Part shown: one piece after another, positions 10,112 through 23,427 of the stretch
How the letters are laid out: each line of letters begins with the position of its first letter
Numbering within the stretch: the first letter of the stretch is position 1
Source of the DNA: Centroberyx gerrardi
Taxonomy: Eukaryota; Chordata; Actinopteri; Beryciformes; Berycidae
Reading direction: 5' to 3'
DNA length: 64,000 bases
Assembly: GCF_048128805.1 (NCBI RefSeq)
Contig: NC_136012.1
Span: forward strand, 15,516,725-15,580,724
Program-made: the position numbers and the translations under genes
Notes under the pieces: model-generated
Told to the model about the DNA's origin: nothing
Seen by the model: only the letters and a program-made list of their open reading frames with translations
The model's database searches: none

Positions 10112-10318
10112 AATATAGATATGTTTGACTTGGGCCCAAATCACATTGGATCAACGTAATAGATATATGTTTGATTTGGGGGGAAAACACATTGGATCAA
10201 TGTAATATAGATATGTTTGACTTTGGTACAAATCACATTGGGTCAATGTAATATAGATATGTTTGACTTTGGTACAAATCACATTGGGTCAATGTAGTTT
10301 AAATATGTTTGACCTAAA
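10112..10318. repeat. ~46-bp minisatellite, about 4-5 copies
   Basis: Unit ATATGTTTGACTTTGGTACA followed by AATCACATTGGGTCAATGTA and ATATAG. Copies start near 10117, 10163, 10211, 10257 and a partial one near 10303. The two central units are identical; the first two differ by several substitutions. It lies upstream of a TTTTTTTGAGTGTAG end at 10415-10429, so it may be the expanded core of a MITE. Confidence 0.75.
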
Positions 10319-11257
10319 CATTTTAATTACATGTAATGAACATGGTAAGGTACAGTTGGATTATTTTACGTGGAAATTTGCCACATAATAAAAAATACGT
10401 TGAACTAATGAGTTATTTTTTTGAGTGTAGTTTTGTTTCAACAACAAATCTAACTGTGAATTTACAATGTAAATCAAATTAAGGAAGAACTGGACACAAA
10501 TGCAAATCCTTCAACACAAACAACTAGTCTTTCCTGACTGTCTCTTGTCTGAATGTCTCTTGTTTGTTCAGCAAAATCCTCTGTGCTAATCTTTTCCTGC
10601 TAAATAATACAATTATAAATACATGTGGCTTACCAAGATGGAAATCACTCTCCATGTTTTCCTTTCTAAAAGGTAGATGTTGATGTTTCTCCAAATGAAT
10701 GCAATGTGAGTTTTCTTTCTCAATGTGCAGGTGAACACCGATCAGAGATGAAACTGTGAGTCTGTGTTTGTGTTCAGGTCAATCGCTCCTTTATGACACT
10801 GACATTCTAGTTCTATCAACTTTGCTGCATTCTGTCCAGCTGCATTATGATTCAACAGATGAAGTTCAGGCCACAGTAAACTTTGATGACAGAGATGTCT
10901 CACTTCATACATAGTTTATAAACTACACATGGTTAAAAAACACATTACTGAATATTTGGAATTGTATATTAAGATACCATATTTTTTTATGCAGAAAACA
11001 TCCATTTAATTGCTAATTCCTATTGCACTTTCACTGTTTTAAGCCACAAGTGAGCTCACTCTAATCTTACTACTACCTACTACTATTACTACTATATATT
11101 ACTACTACCTTTTACTACTACCTACTATAATATCTGAGTGGATACTTTAGGAAAATAAAAAGAAAAGTTATTCATCTTCAATTCAGCTTTTCAGGTGTAG
11201 AATTTATTTTTTCCAGAACAACCTGTGCATCAACTCATGTAGTTAATAGAAACATGG

Positions 11258-11545
11258 GTAGCACTTTACAATGGCTTTTTTCCAGTGCATGAACCTTTAA
11301 GCACCGATAACATTTGTTTAGTCCCCCCTAATTACGTTATTGTATCCTGTAATTATTTTTTAAGTATGCAGTAATCACAAAAACGGTTATACCATAACTA
11401 CCTTATAAGTCTCTCATAATTACAAAATTGTTACCCCTTAATTCCCGGACTTTACCCTGTAACTACAGCATTGTTATTTTATTAGTACCCCATAATTACA
11501 AACTAGTTACACTGTAATTAGCGGGCTGTAAAATAAAACGTTACT
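11258..11545. mobile_element. MITE-like element with GTAGCACTTTACA end
   Basis: Begins GGTAGCACTTTACAATGG and ends GGGCTGTAAAATAAAACGTTACT. The ends are imperfect inverted repeats (AGTAACGTTTTATTTTACA on the other strand), and the interior holds repeated CCC-TAATTAC type segments. This combination is typical of abundant short non-autonomous DNA elements of fish. Exact family not determined. Confidence 0.6.
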
Positions 11546-14097
11546 GATAATTCAGAAGTCAAGTTAATGTTCTGAATTTTCGGGACAGATATACACATTG
11601 AATTATGTATCTCTAATGGCACATGACATACACTGAACAATGAGCTACTGACTGAACTAGTGGAGAAGTTATGACATGACTTTGTTAGTGGTCAGAGCCC
11701 AACAGAACAAATGTTTTTGGTTTAGGAGAAGAGCAGCTGCTCCACTGCTCTCCCATGGGGACTTTTAGGATTTGGAGCTCAGCCTGGAGGGAGTGAAAAT
11801 AGAATAATCCAGTGTGTTGTAAACTGCTTACTCCCTCTGCGTTAACATCATTAACAACATTCTCTGTCTTTGGCTGGCATCCACTTGAAATGGCTGGAAG
11901 GTTATTTAAACTCCAAACCCTTGTTTCCCTAAAATTGGAAAACATTACAGCTGCAGATTGAAAAAGAACACAGCAACCATGGCTCATTGTTTCAGGTGTA
12001 ATGGCATTCATTTGATTGACAGTAATGTTCAGGAAATGGAAATTGACATTTTAATTCTCAATTAAGTAGGTGATAAACCTGAGTAAGCCATTGACACTTT
12101 AATCTGAAATATAGCTGGTAGGGCAAAGGTAAATTTGCATGATTTCAACAGACTCATTATCACATTCTGCAAATACAATAACACCTAATTACCCACCTGC
12201 CTTTAATCCTATCCATATCAAACCAGCATTGATCCTTTTTTCCTCAGGGAACAAGCTGTACATATTAGACAAATTCTGTGTTGATACAATAATGATAATA
12301 TGGATTTTAAATGGGATTACACTAATCTTTACTGGAAGAGCTTTGGCCATGTGCTAGCCCAGGGGAAGAGGAACCCTGCAGAGACCAATCACCCTCCTGG
12401 CTCCAGGGCTCCAGCCTGCTCTGCCCTCAGGTCCACTAGGGCTGGCAGCTGTTATTAGAGCTGTCAGTCGTGGAGAAGACTGAGAGCGGCTCTCCATGGG
12501 CCGGCTGTATCTGACCTTACCAGAAAGGAAAGTCTTCCTATCATATCGGTAATTCAGCAGCTGTGGGATTTCACCATCCTCCCCTCAAACGTCATACCAG
12601 CCAACCACATGGGAGTTTTAGGCAAAAAACACTTCAGGGTCAATCAGAGTTGCGATCTTTCATTCAGTCAATCCTGATCTATCTATCATAATATGATTCC
12701 ACGAACAATGTACACTTAAGCGTAACAAAAACGTACAAGCTGTGTGTAAAGGTAGAGATTCTGCAGATGAATTTGAAATGGTGTTAAGTGCCAGTTCCCT
12801 GTGTGTAAATGTTTCAAGTCAGTACCATTGGGACTAGTGAATTGACAGGTTGATGTAGAGTGGAGAAAAACACAGAGGCCAAGAGAGTGCAAGGATAAAC
12901 TCCAGGGAATAGAAGTAGCAGAGCTACCTGAATAGGTGTTGGTGCACCAGGCAGGGTATCGGCATCCTCATTAGCTATGCTGAGGAACCTTAGTCATTAG
13001 CAACACCTCTACTGCCACATCCTCTAGTTGTCTGGATCCTGTCTCTATCTTTCTTCATGTTACCATTAGCAACTTTGTTGTCATGGTAGTGCTCCGATAA
13101 TAAGCTTCCCTCACTTTCTCTCCTTTATTGCTCCAGCTTTGCCATACCATGTAATGAGAAAACTCACTTAACAGGGTAGCAGAAACAACATTACAACTCT
13201 CCCTCAGCTTCTTGCTCGCTCTCTGCATCTCTCTCCCTCTCTCCCCTCCTCAATTCTCTCCATATTTTCAACTCTGTCAGTCCTTTGTCCAATCAAGTGG
13301 AATATTTTGTCCCATGCTTCCCTATGTGAGTGCTGCAGTCTGCTCCTTTTTTTTTTTTTTGAGAAGCAGTGAACGCGTGAATCCATCACACTACTTTCCA
13401 TCAAGCAGCCCGGTGGATCCCGTGGGATCTCATCCTGGCCCGAGTCATTCAGGAAATCAGCTGTAACCCTGGCAACAACCAGCACAGAGGACAAGTCAAG
13501 GGTGACAGTACATATAAGCACTCCCAGTTCTGAGCCTCTTTTGAACCATTCGTTTACGCTTCAAGTATTGTTGTGCCATGGCGGTTATCGGCCATTATCT
13601 CCAGCTTCAACATTTACGTCTCCTCATTGTCTTCCCGGTGCTTCTGCCCCGACAATCGCAGCTCAGGTCTATAAGATTACGACTCATTTTCTCACCATTC
13701 ATTCTCTTTTCCTTGGGCCTGTGCCTCTCTCTATTCATAGCATTAGCTTTGGTACTGACCTCACCTCTATGTAATTCCTTGGCTGTATTCTCTCTACTAC
13801 AGCAGCGCTTACTTTTAACAAATCAGTCTACTGACCCATAGTCTCTGCTTCCAGAATCATCCTCTTTTCCCCGGAGCAAATCCTGTCCCCTTTGCCTTTC
13901 TATTTGAAATTCAGATGAGTGGAGCGTCAGGAGTGGTTATCGTCTGGGCCCGGGTGGCATCTTATTAAATTCCACAGGAGAGAGGAGAGGTGAACAGAGA
14001 ATATGTTCCCCTGTCACACTCACCATGCAAGCTCTGATGGGCCAGTGGGACTGGGAGAGAGGTAATAATGTCTATCTGGGTACCCATATTGGGTGCC

Positions 14098-14104
<7 letters not shown>

Positions 14105-14132
<28 letters not shown>
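14105..14132. repeat. (GT)n microsatellite
   Basis: About fourteen GT units, followed by degenerate TCTGTG units. Confidence 0.9.
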
Positions 14133-17100
14133 CTGTTGGTCTGTGTGTCTGTGTGGGAAGTCTATTTTCTATGATTTCCATTGTTTTATGTTTTTTGGGT
14201 TTTTTTTTTCAACCTTCCATTCAGTTTGATTCAGTCATTTTTTCATACCATTAAGTAATGTTTGTTTTTATTTGCTTTGTTAATTAATTTTGCTCAAATG
14301 TTTCTGCTTAATAATAAACAGAATTGTATTAATTCAGTGATCATTCCTCTGAGATGCTGGCACTACTTTTTTTTGTTTTTTGTTTACATGTTGCAGTAAA
14401 TTGAGATTGTCATAGTATGTGTTGCTATGATGGAAACTGTATTTATTTATTTACTTTTTTATTTGTTTACTTATATTTCAGTTTAACTTTTAGTTTTGCC
14501 ACATATATATGTTTTCCCTTTGATTTCCATTTTTTTTTTTTTTTAGCAAATGTTAACTTTAATTGATTACAGTAATATTGGTCTGTGCGTTCTTAGTGTG
14601 TGTGCGTGTGTGTGTGTGCACGTGTGTGTGGGGGGATTCGATATAGACTTACTGTACTCATGTAAGCTGTAAGATTAAGATGTAAGATTTTCCCTGCAGC
14701 AATGGCAAGGACCAACTGATCAGCATGGTCCAGCAGAGACTCCTCCACCCACATTCTTACACACACACACATACACACACACACACAAGCACACGCATGC
14801 AAGCATACTGTTACTCCTTTTGCCATAGGGGAAAAAGCACACCAATTAACATGCACCAGTTGATTTACTCAACAATTGGAGAAAAGCCCAGTGGGAAGAT
14901 GAAGGTTCAAAAGACCAAGGCTGCATATGGCATGTGCAAACACAGGAATATTAGGCATCCAGTTGTTTCTTGGATTTGTAATGACTTCTGAGGGAATTGC
15001 AGCTAAATAGCTAATTAGTGGGTAAACGGCATTAAAACTCACAGACCTACTGTCATGGCCGTCTGTGTTTATGGCCATAATCCTTCCACCATGTTGATGA
15101 ATAGGTGCGTGCATGAACAAATTCATTCTCACTGGCTGGTTCTGACACATGGATGTGCTGAATATAGAAATTTCATGTTGCGGGGGATATTCTACATCCC
15201 TGCTGTCTACAAAATGTATGTTATTAATATATTATTAATATTATAATAATTTTCAGATTGACAACCAGGTATTTGTTGGGTTTGAATGGGTGTGCTAGGG
15301 TCTTAATCTTAAACCTTCACTTTACAGTTACAAGGTTTTTTAGTGATAAAAACCCTTTTGACTTTTGCACATTTTGCAAGTAAAAATCTAACTATTATTT
15401 TCTATCAACGTGTAGTGGGAATTCAAGAAATGTATGTGAAAGTATAACATTCCAGTAACATAAAAATCTAGTTTGCAAAAGCATTATCCCCCTTTCCTCA
15501 CTTGTTTTTGCCACTTCTCAGTGGCAAAAACATCTCATAACATAAACTGTTCTTCATATTTAGGTAATAGTAAGACATTTTGAATTTCCTGGATTGCAAA
15601 GAAAGAAAAGTATCATCTCTCATCACTATATAAAAGTACCAAGTCAGAAAGTCAATCAGCACTTTCTCTTCTTTAATTTTACTATGAAAGTCGACAAATA
15701 ATTTGGACAGAAAAAAACCTACTGACACCACTACTCAAGGGGGGTGAATACATGTATAATACATGTAGAGCAACTGCATATGCCATTTGAGTAGTATAGG
15801 GCTTAACGTTAGGCTTTGTAATTACTTATTGGATTTTATAAAGTGGGTTTGCTGCTCATATATTGGTTAGCAGTCTACTTGGGGTCTCTGGTGGGATAGT
15901 TTCTTGGGAGAAAACATGCCATTTTAATGATTGTCGTGTGGAAAGTAAACTAATTTATTCTGGCTCTGGCTACTTAAGTGCTCCCTGGTGTTTTCTGTGT
16001 GCGGACACACTTCAGTGGCTCTCAATACAAATTCTCCTCCTTTCATCTCTCTCTCTCTCGTTCTCTGTCACCTCTTCCCTCTTTCTTGCTCAATCGCTGC
16101 TTATCAGACAGGCTTGTTTAATATGAATTAACTCTCCTTCCTCCATCCCCCCACTCGTTACTTTTCCAGCATCCTCCTTCTGTTGCCCTCTTTTACCTCC
16201 TTCCCCCTGTGTTTCCCTCCTAACCTCCCTAGAGCCTAGAAACAGTCCACCTATGTTGTTATGTTCTCTGCATGCTCTTGTGTGCCTTATTTATATGGAA
16301 ATGATGGAATACTGGTTCATTCAGCCTTATATTGTGTTGAGTAAATATATGCACACAAGTGAATAGGAGTGCAGAGCAAATGACTGTGATGCGGACATGT
16401 AAGTGTATGCAATCCTTATCGAGGCTTTTCATGTAGAGGAACGTGCTCAGGAGGAGGCAACAATCAACTATAACACCAGTCTGTTCAAGCACAATGTAGA
16501 AAGTGCACACAACTGAGTCACTGAATCGTGGATCAAGAAAATGCACCATATGCACACAATGAATGCACAATCTCCAAATAATCAATATGTCAATGTGTTA
16601 TTATATTCTACTACATATACCGTGCATGCATTTGTTTGATATTTCCATACCTGGCTGTAATGTATGGTATAGATATACAGTGGTTACCATATAAGGGCTC
16701 CAGTCTTCCAGGTGGATTGATTAGGTATTCAGATCAACCATGTGTGAAACTCCCACTCCAGAAGGACAAAGCAGGCAATTAAACTACCATTGATTTCTAG
16801 TTTGACCTTACTGGATCCAGAGATCTGCAAAGTAATGAAAAAGGAGATGGATTTGTAAAAAGGTTGGTGGCTATTATGTCTTCATTATATTAGAGGGGTA
16901 TAGTACTGTAGCATGGTATGCTTTTGATGCAGTGCACCATTTCATAGAGTTAATGATGTCAGAGGGTCTACATGCATGAACACACACACCAGTATGCACA
17001 CACACACATGCACACACACACACACCCCTCTGTTACAAACTTACATTCCATATCTGCAAAAGTTATACAGTTCTTTTAAAGACCACTAGATGGGCCCTTT

Positions 17101-18021
17101 CACTTTTAGATACCTGTTCCTGCATATGTCACACCTGGTCAGGTTGCTAGACACTCAGCTGTGGGTCAAATGATAATTGGAAGTTATTATTACAATTTGT
17201 TTTAAGAAACCAGATGGGTGGGGTTTACTATATCCTGTGGTTGCCTAAATTCTGCCCAGCACACCGCTCGCAGTGCACTGACATTAATAGAAAAATAAAG
17301 AGATATGGCTTACTGTTGCAGATATCTTCTGTTAACAACATGAGGTTTAGTTGGATGAAATTATACACAAACTGATAGTTCTGTTAACATTGTTACAAAA
17401 TGTGTTTTTGTGATGAGAGGTTTTTGAGAAAAGTTTTTGTTTCGGGTCTGACCATATCAGTCTCTATTGTAACGGCATTATGCATGACGTGCTCATGCCT
17501 ATTTAACAATAAATGCCAAGCAAATGTATTGTATTTTTGTATCAAAATCCCATTACTCTTACTTCCTGGAAAACAGTGTATATTTAGTGATTACCTCATG
17601 ATGTACCAGTGGGCGTACATAAAAACTCCAACCAATAATACCATCACATCTTTTTGAAGAATCCCACCCCTTTGCCCTTCCCTTCAAATAAAACTTCCTT
17701 TCTCTCCTTAAATGATATGCCATTGCACTGCATACTGCATGCTGAATACACACAGCCCTCACCCCCCTTTGAATCCTCTCTTATCTACAAAAATTAGGGT
17801 AATTTATTTGCTTCTAATGCATGCTTCTGTTTGAATCAGGATAACCAAATAGTGCTGGGCAGCTGGCAGGCAAACAACAGTGTCAGAGGCAAGAATTGAA
17901 GTACCTAAATTTCCAATAACTCTTATTCTATTCTTTCCAAACATTTCCCTTTCATGATTCCTGGTAACAGGAATGCTGTGAGACACTGAAGCCCTGACCT
18001 TGTAATTTTATTCTACTGTTT

Positions 18022-18092
18022 TACTCACTTTAAATTGCTCTGGATAAGAGTGCCAGCTTAATCCCTGAACTGTAAAATGTAAATGTAAATGA
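18022..18092. repeat. Fish interspersed repeat tail (GCTCTGGATAAGAG type)
   Basis: Contains AAATTGCTCTGGATAAGAGT followed by a degenerate segment and ATGTAAATGTAAATG. This GCT-TGGATAA-AG plus AAATGTAAATG pattern is a very common 3' tail of fish SINE/LINE repeats. Only the tail is present. Confidence 0.7.
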
Positions 18093-21062
18093 GTTTCACA
18101 CATATCCTCATACATTTACACAATTAAGTATTTTTTCTCTGTAGGCTATAACTCTTGTTGGCTTTATTCTGGTTGTCCTTTTAAAGTTGTGGTCGTTTGC
18201 CATGAGCTGGGTGTTGTGATGCTGTTTAATCAGGCACCACCGTGACATCATGTTATTTGCAGTGGAAATGTGTTTTGTAGTTTTGGGATAATTCAGCTAC
18301 AATCTGATCTTTATTTAGAGAGGTGCCAACAAAGAGGACAACTTATTTTTTTTGTAATGTGTCTGTAAAAGTTATTGCTGAAATAATTGCTACACTACTT
18401 GTTACCTGGAAAAGTAATACACTACTTTAACATACTGAGTCATGTAATAGTCTACCACTGGTGAACAGAGATGCAATATTATCAATGAAAGCCCTCAAAA
18501 CAAAACTGCATTCATGGAATAGCCAAGATTTTCTTCAAGATTCATATTTTTGCTTGACTAAATGCATTGACTTGTTCAACACACCTGACCTAATCCAGTG
18601 CTGTATGTCTCCCATTAACTCATCCTAGCAGGCAAACTGAGAGGAAGCACAGTTGAGGTGAATGAGGATCCTCAAAAGTTTGTTTTCTCATTGTCCTATA
18701 ATTCAACAAGTGGGAAAATGCAAAGAAAGAGAAGAGGGTTATGTTACATGAGGCTTCCAATGTCTCAGATGCCCCATGCAGCTCAGCAGATGTTCAGTCA
18801 GACATATACACTTTCTTTTCCTCTCTCTCCTTCTCCCTCCCTCGCTGCAAGGCCCCGCTCATGTCGCCATGTTTGCTGCATGTTGACATGGCAAATATTT
18901 TAGGGTGAAATAGCAGTGATTCATATATACACACACTCGCTCAACTCTGTGTTTGTCTTTAAACTTCGCTTTTCCCCAAATCGTGTATATAAGCCGTGGT
19001 TAGGATGGGTTGATCACTCACTGCCTTCTTCTCTGGAGTTTGAGAGACTGGAATGCTTTGTTGCTGTATTTTGTACTGTTATATGGGAAACCTTTATGGA
19101 ATTTGCTGGAAAACTGGGAGATTATCCTCGGACTGTTGACAACAAGATTGTTGGACATTGGTGATGGCGACCTGGCAAGCGTCTAAACATTTAGGCACTG
19201 TCATGATTCATATTGTTCATTATTGGTATTAGATTCTGTGACATTTATAGCACAATTGTTATTTTGTGGGATTAAGTGAGATTTAAGTGCTTTGTGTGTG
19301 TCACAACTCCAGCTCTCCAATACAGGCTGTGATATGAGATTTTGTTTGAATTCTAGCATTTACCTTCTTCTTCAGCTGACCTCTAAAGAGCACAAAAAAG
19401 AAAGGGTATTCAGTGACTTGCATATTGACGACAAGGTATTTCATCCCTTTCATCACCTGTGTGCGTGTGTCAGGAGTGTGTGTGGGTGTTTACACATAAC
19501 AGCAAGCTGGTAGTGCATGGGCCCACTCCTAACTGGAGCACTGGGCATGACGACATGTCTCCAGGCTTCACGTTCTCTGTTACCGTTTACTAAACAGCAT
19601 TGATAGGACATGACTGTTTTAGTAAATACAGAACGTGTGTGTGTGTGTGTGTGTGCTCATGTCCTTGTGTGTGTCCTTGTGTGTGTTTTGGGTTGATTTG
19701 GTACCTGGGCAGTTAGATCTCTGTTCAGCATGCAGTTATCCAAAGTGAAGTAGTCACTCTTTCCTCTCTTACACAGCTCCCACATTAGAGGAATAAACAT
19801 GAACAGAGTTGACACCTGTCTGATTTTGTCCACCACACAATGTCTAAAGTGTGGTAATTTTGTATTTATTCAATGCTAATGTCAGACTGTTCTCACACAC
19901 ACACATCCCCCATGCATGGCAGGTATGGTATAATCGTTCTCTGTCTGAGTTTATAATATAAACACCGCACGCATGTAAGCCTTGCACTGCACAAGCGCGT
20001 GTGCACACATGCGCACATGCACACACACGCCTACAGAATGTGTGTGTGTGTGTGTGTGTGTACGTTCCGTTAGTTCGACAGGTGTGTGGAAGACTGCCAC
20101 GAGCCAGGCAGCAGGTGGAGATGAGGATTTATAGATTTTAATCGCATCACTCTGTTGAGCAATAATTCTACTGCCTAAGGCAAGGAAGGCCCATAGTTCA
20201 CGTGTGATTGATGGATGCTGTGTGCCCTTGAATCATAGAGAACTAATGTGTTCCACAATACATGTATATTAGCTTGCACCACAATATATCACAATTTCAT
20301 TGAGCGCACCATACTTGGTAAAGATAGCAGAAAATCCAAACAACCGAGGGGTTTTGCAGCGAACACAGAAAGCACCTTTGAGACAGGCTGACAAAGATAT
20401 GCTACACTGACAAGGGATAAAAGCACATGAGTGAAAGGAAAGGTGTCAGGAAGAAAAAAACAATGTAATTTATTACATTGATTATTCAGCCAGACAAACG
20501 TGTAACCACTTCATGAGGCATCTGTCCAAATAAAGAATACATTCAGTATTAATGCAAGTAACAGACTAAACCGAAAGAAGGGGAATTCCAAAATATTAAA
20601 ATGTGTATTGTGAGTTTGACTAAAAGTGAATTGACTTCGGTTTCACACAGCCTGTAAGGTAAATCCCTCAGGTTTTACCGTTTCTTATCTGTAAAGCTCC
20701 ATCTGGGACACTCCATTTTCATTTTGACCTTGTCATCCCTATCCTTGGCATGATTAACGGTCACAAATTTGCATCAATTTGAAACTGTCTGAATAAGACA
20801 GCAGAAGGTGATGTCTACTGTTAATGGCGTCTCGGAGACAAAAGCCCTATAATGTTTCTGTTGGCAGATACACCCAGAAAGAGCTCATGTAGGATAGACA
20901 AGGCAAGGGCAACCCCCATTCTGTACACCAAAAATAATAATAATTGGCTGTGCAAACAAGCCAAGATGCCAAGTCAATTTGGGATGGAAATGTGACATGT
21001 TGAGACAGTGATAACTTCATTCCATTCATTGCACTATTCTCAGTTCTTCTCTTCCTCCCGCA

Positions 21063-21109
<47 letters not shown>

Positions 21110-21111
21110 TC
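21063..21111. repeat. (TTTC)n microsatellite
   Basis: About twelve uninterrupted TTTC units. A lysine/arginine-rich frame on the opposite strand is only its translation. Confidence 0.95.
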
Positions 21112-22644
21112 CGTTTCTTTATACTGATATTCCTGATGCCACCCCTGAGGAAAATGCAGCTGATCCAGGTAATGTCTGGAAAAGATATGTTATTTGCATA
21201 TGAATTTGGCACAGTCATGATTCCCGGAATGAGTTCTGAGGTTTACAGCACACCGAGAGGCAAGACATTTCACACAGTTAAATCAGATATGCTTGCAAGG
21301 CTAACAAAACTGATACAGCAGGACTTTATGACCCGTCATTTGCAACCTCATCACAAGTTTTGAAATCAGTTATGCAAATTTTGACAGGTTGACCTCTTTG
21401 CTTCCAACTACTGTCATTTGTGCCAGGATGTTAAATTCCACTTGATCTCTATTCTATGTATGACATAGAGGAGGTGTGTGCGTGTGTGCACGTGCGTGTG
21501 TGCACGTGAGTGTTGGAGGGAGGGAGGGAGGGAGGGTTGGGGGATTAATCTTTCTTTCTTTCTGTGTTTAGGGTAAATGGCCGTCATGCTGCCTGTGTTT
21601 CAGGGTAAATAAATGCCTAAGGCAGGCACCTATCAAAGGGTTTATCTTTGTTTAAATAGCACATGTGCAAGACAACTTAAGAACAGAAAAAAATAAAGCT
21701 ATGTTAAATGCTTGGCAAATTGTATTAATCACACAGTTGAGCAGTTTAATTTAACTGATGATTGTGTGGGGCACAAATTGTCAGCATGGCAGGAGAAGAA
21801 TGGAGAAGATGACTGAATCAATTTTTCAATCATTCTTTTCTCCACAATTTTCATCAGTGTTGGAACATATAATATGAAATATTAACAGATAACATATGAA
21901 TATGTTATCTGTGCTATTACTATTGCACTATTGAGTTTATCAGACAGACAGGTTTATCAAAGCATATAAAAGAGAGTTCCAACCAAGTCATCTGATTGGT
22001 TAAAAGAGTCAATTCACCTGTTGCAGGGGCATGTATCCTTTGCTTGTTGAACAAACAAAGCCCTTAGTTGTGGTATAATTTCCATTGACTGTCTAGAGTA
22101 TTGGTTAATTAGCTATAGTGTTATGATAGTAGGCCTAGTGAAAGTTCACAACAATCCTCTATTTGCATGGCAATTGTTGTGTACTTTGTTGTGTGACAAT
22201 GTTTAATATATTCAGCATTTAATTCATTCCTCAGCATCTTTACCCCTTTTTACAGTTGGTCCCGCTCCCTTAACAAACCATAACTCATGCCCAGTCAGCA
22301 GTATTCATGGATGGGTGGTGTGAGAGAAGGATTTTGGTGAAGAGGGACAGTATGGGAATGTGGATTTTCACCGTTTAGGAGAATCAGTTAACCATCCATC
22401 ACAGAAAGATCAGGTTACACTGACAAGGGTTTTACCCTTTCACTGGTCATCGCTTTCCTGACAGGACTGTTTTCTGTCAGGACATGCTTATTGTCTGTCA
22501 CTCTTTTTTGGTCTTTGGAGCAGAGTCACATTTCATGTCTTTATCAAAATTAGCAGCGCTAAGCAATACAATGTGTTCTTAAACACCAATTATTCATTGT
22601 TCATTATAGGAATAAAAAGGAAAATGCAACTTTAGAACTCCAAA

Positions 22645-22655
22645 ACCTTTTATTC
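22645..22655 (-). terminator. foxi1 poly(A) signal
   Basis: TTTATT on the plus strand reads AATAAA on the gene strand, about 775 bp downstream of the foxi1 stop codon. The mature 3' end would fall shortly after, near 22620-22635. Other weaker signals in the 3'UTR are possible. Confidence 0.5.
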
Positions 22656-23427
22656 ATATCAAAAACACAACATATACATCATATACCATACATTATGAAG
22701 CCATTTTGTACATTAACAAGTGTACCAACTAACCAACAATATAAATGTATACATAAACATTACACAACACATAGACATATTTACAAACTACAACCACCAC
22801 TTCATGTATCAGACTCTCAGAAGGTTATCAGATTGCATATTTTCAGCCATCACTGAAGAGGCTTGAACAGAAATTGTCCCCTTTATCTTCCGCTGATTCT
22901 ATAAGGGCAGTGACCATACACCATGTAGACTATCATGTAATTTAACTACTCTTCCAAATGTGCTGTCTGAGCTTTGTACGGGTGATACCATCAAAGAACC
23001 GTAGATAGCAGTGTGGAATGGCCTGATGTCAGCAGGAGATCTGACCAGGGATCTGTTAATAATGAGTCAGATCTGATAGAGACAAGCTTTGCCCAGAATA
23101 AAAGCTGATTGAGGATCTGATAGTGAGGCAGACTGGGGTTTTAGGGAGTGTCAGTCGCAGTGCGGTGCGGCTGACTCAGCTGTTCCTGTGGGAATCATAG
23201 CCTTTTTACTCTTCTGTCACACGCTATAGTGATCTTAACTGTCTCAGTCAGCGCAAACACACTGCTATCTGTGTGTGTCTGTGTGTGTTTGTGTGTGTGC
23301 GTTTAAACAATATTTGCTTTACTTCTTTGACAACAGCATAACCTCACCAGCACAGGTAAATTTTCCTGTCGTGAGCCTCTTGTAGTCGCTTCAGACTAAG
23401 AAACTAATTTCTCTCCCGTCAGTCTCA

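Larger units (their letters stand above)
11546..22600. other. 11-kb gene-free region
   Basis: No exon with splice signals and family support was found on either strand. Named contents: GT repeats at 14105-14132, 14758-14787, 19637-19655 and 20040-20061, a TTTC repeat at 21063-21111, a fish SINE/LINE-like tail at 18022-18092, and GGGA repeats near 21516-21535. GC-richer, low-repeat stretches at 12360-12480 and 12940-13030 could be conserved non-coding elements of the neighbouring foxi1 domain, but this needs alignment. Confidence 0.5.

Noticed and set aside
13204-13841. Several frames of 84-105 residues on both strands
   Set aside because: No family signature, mutually overlapping, no splice support, CT-rich composition.
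22454-22480. Hairpin TCCTGACAG-loop-CTGTCAGGA
   Set aside because: A 9-bp stem is expected by chance in 64 kb, and no precursor-miRNA-length pairing surrounds it.
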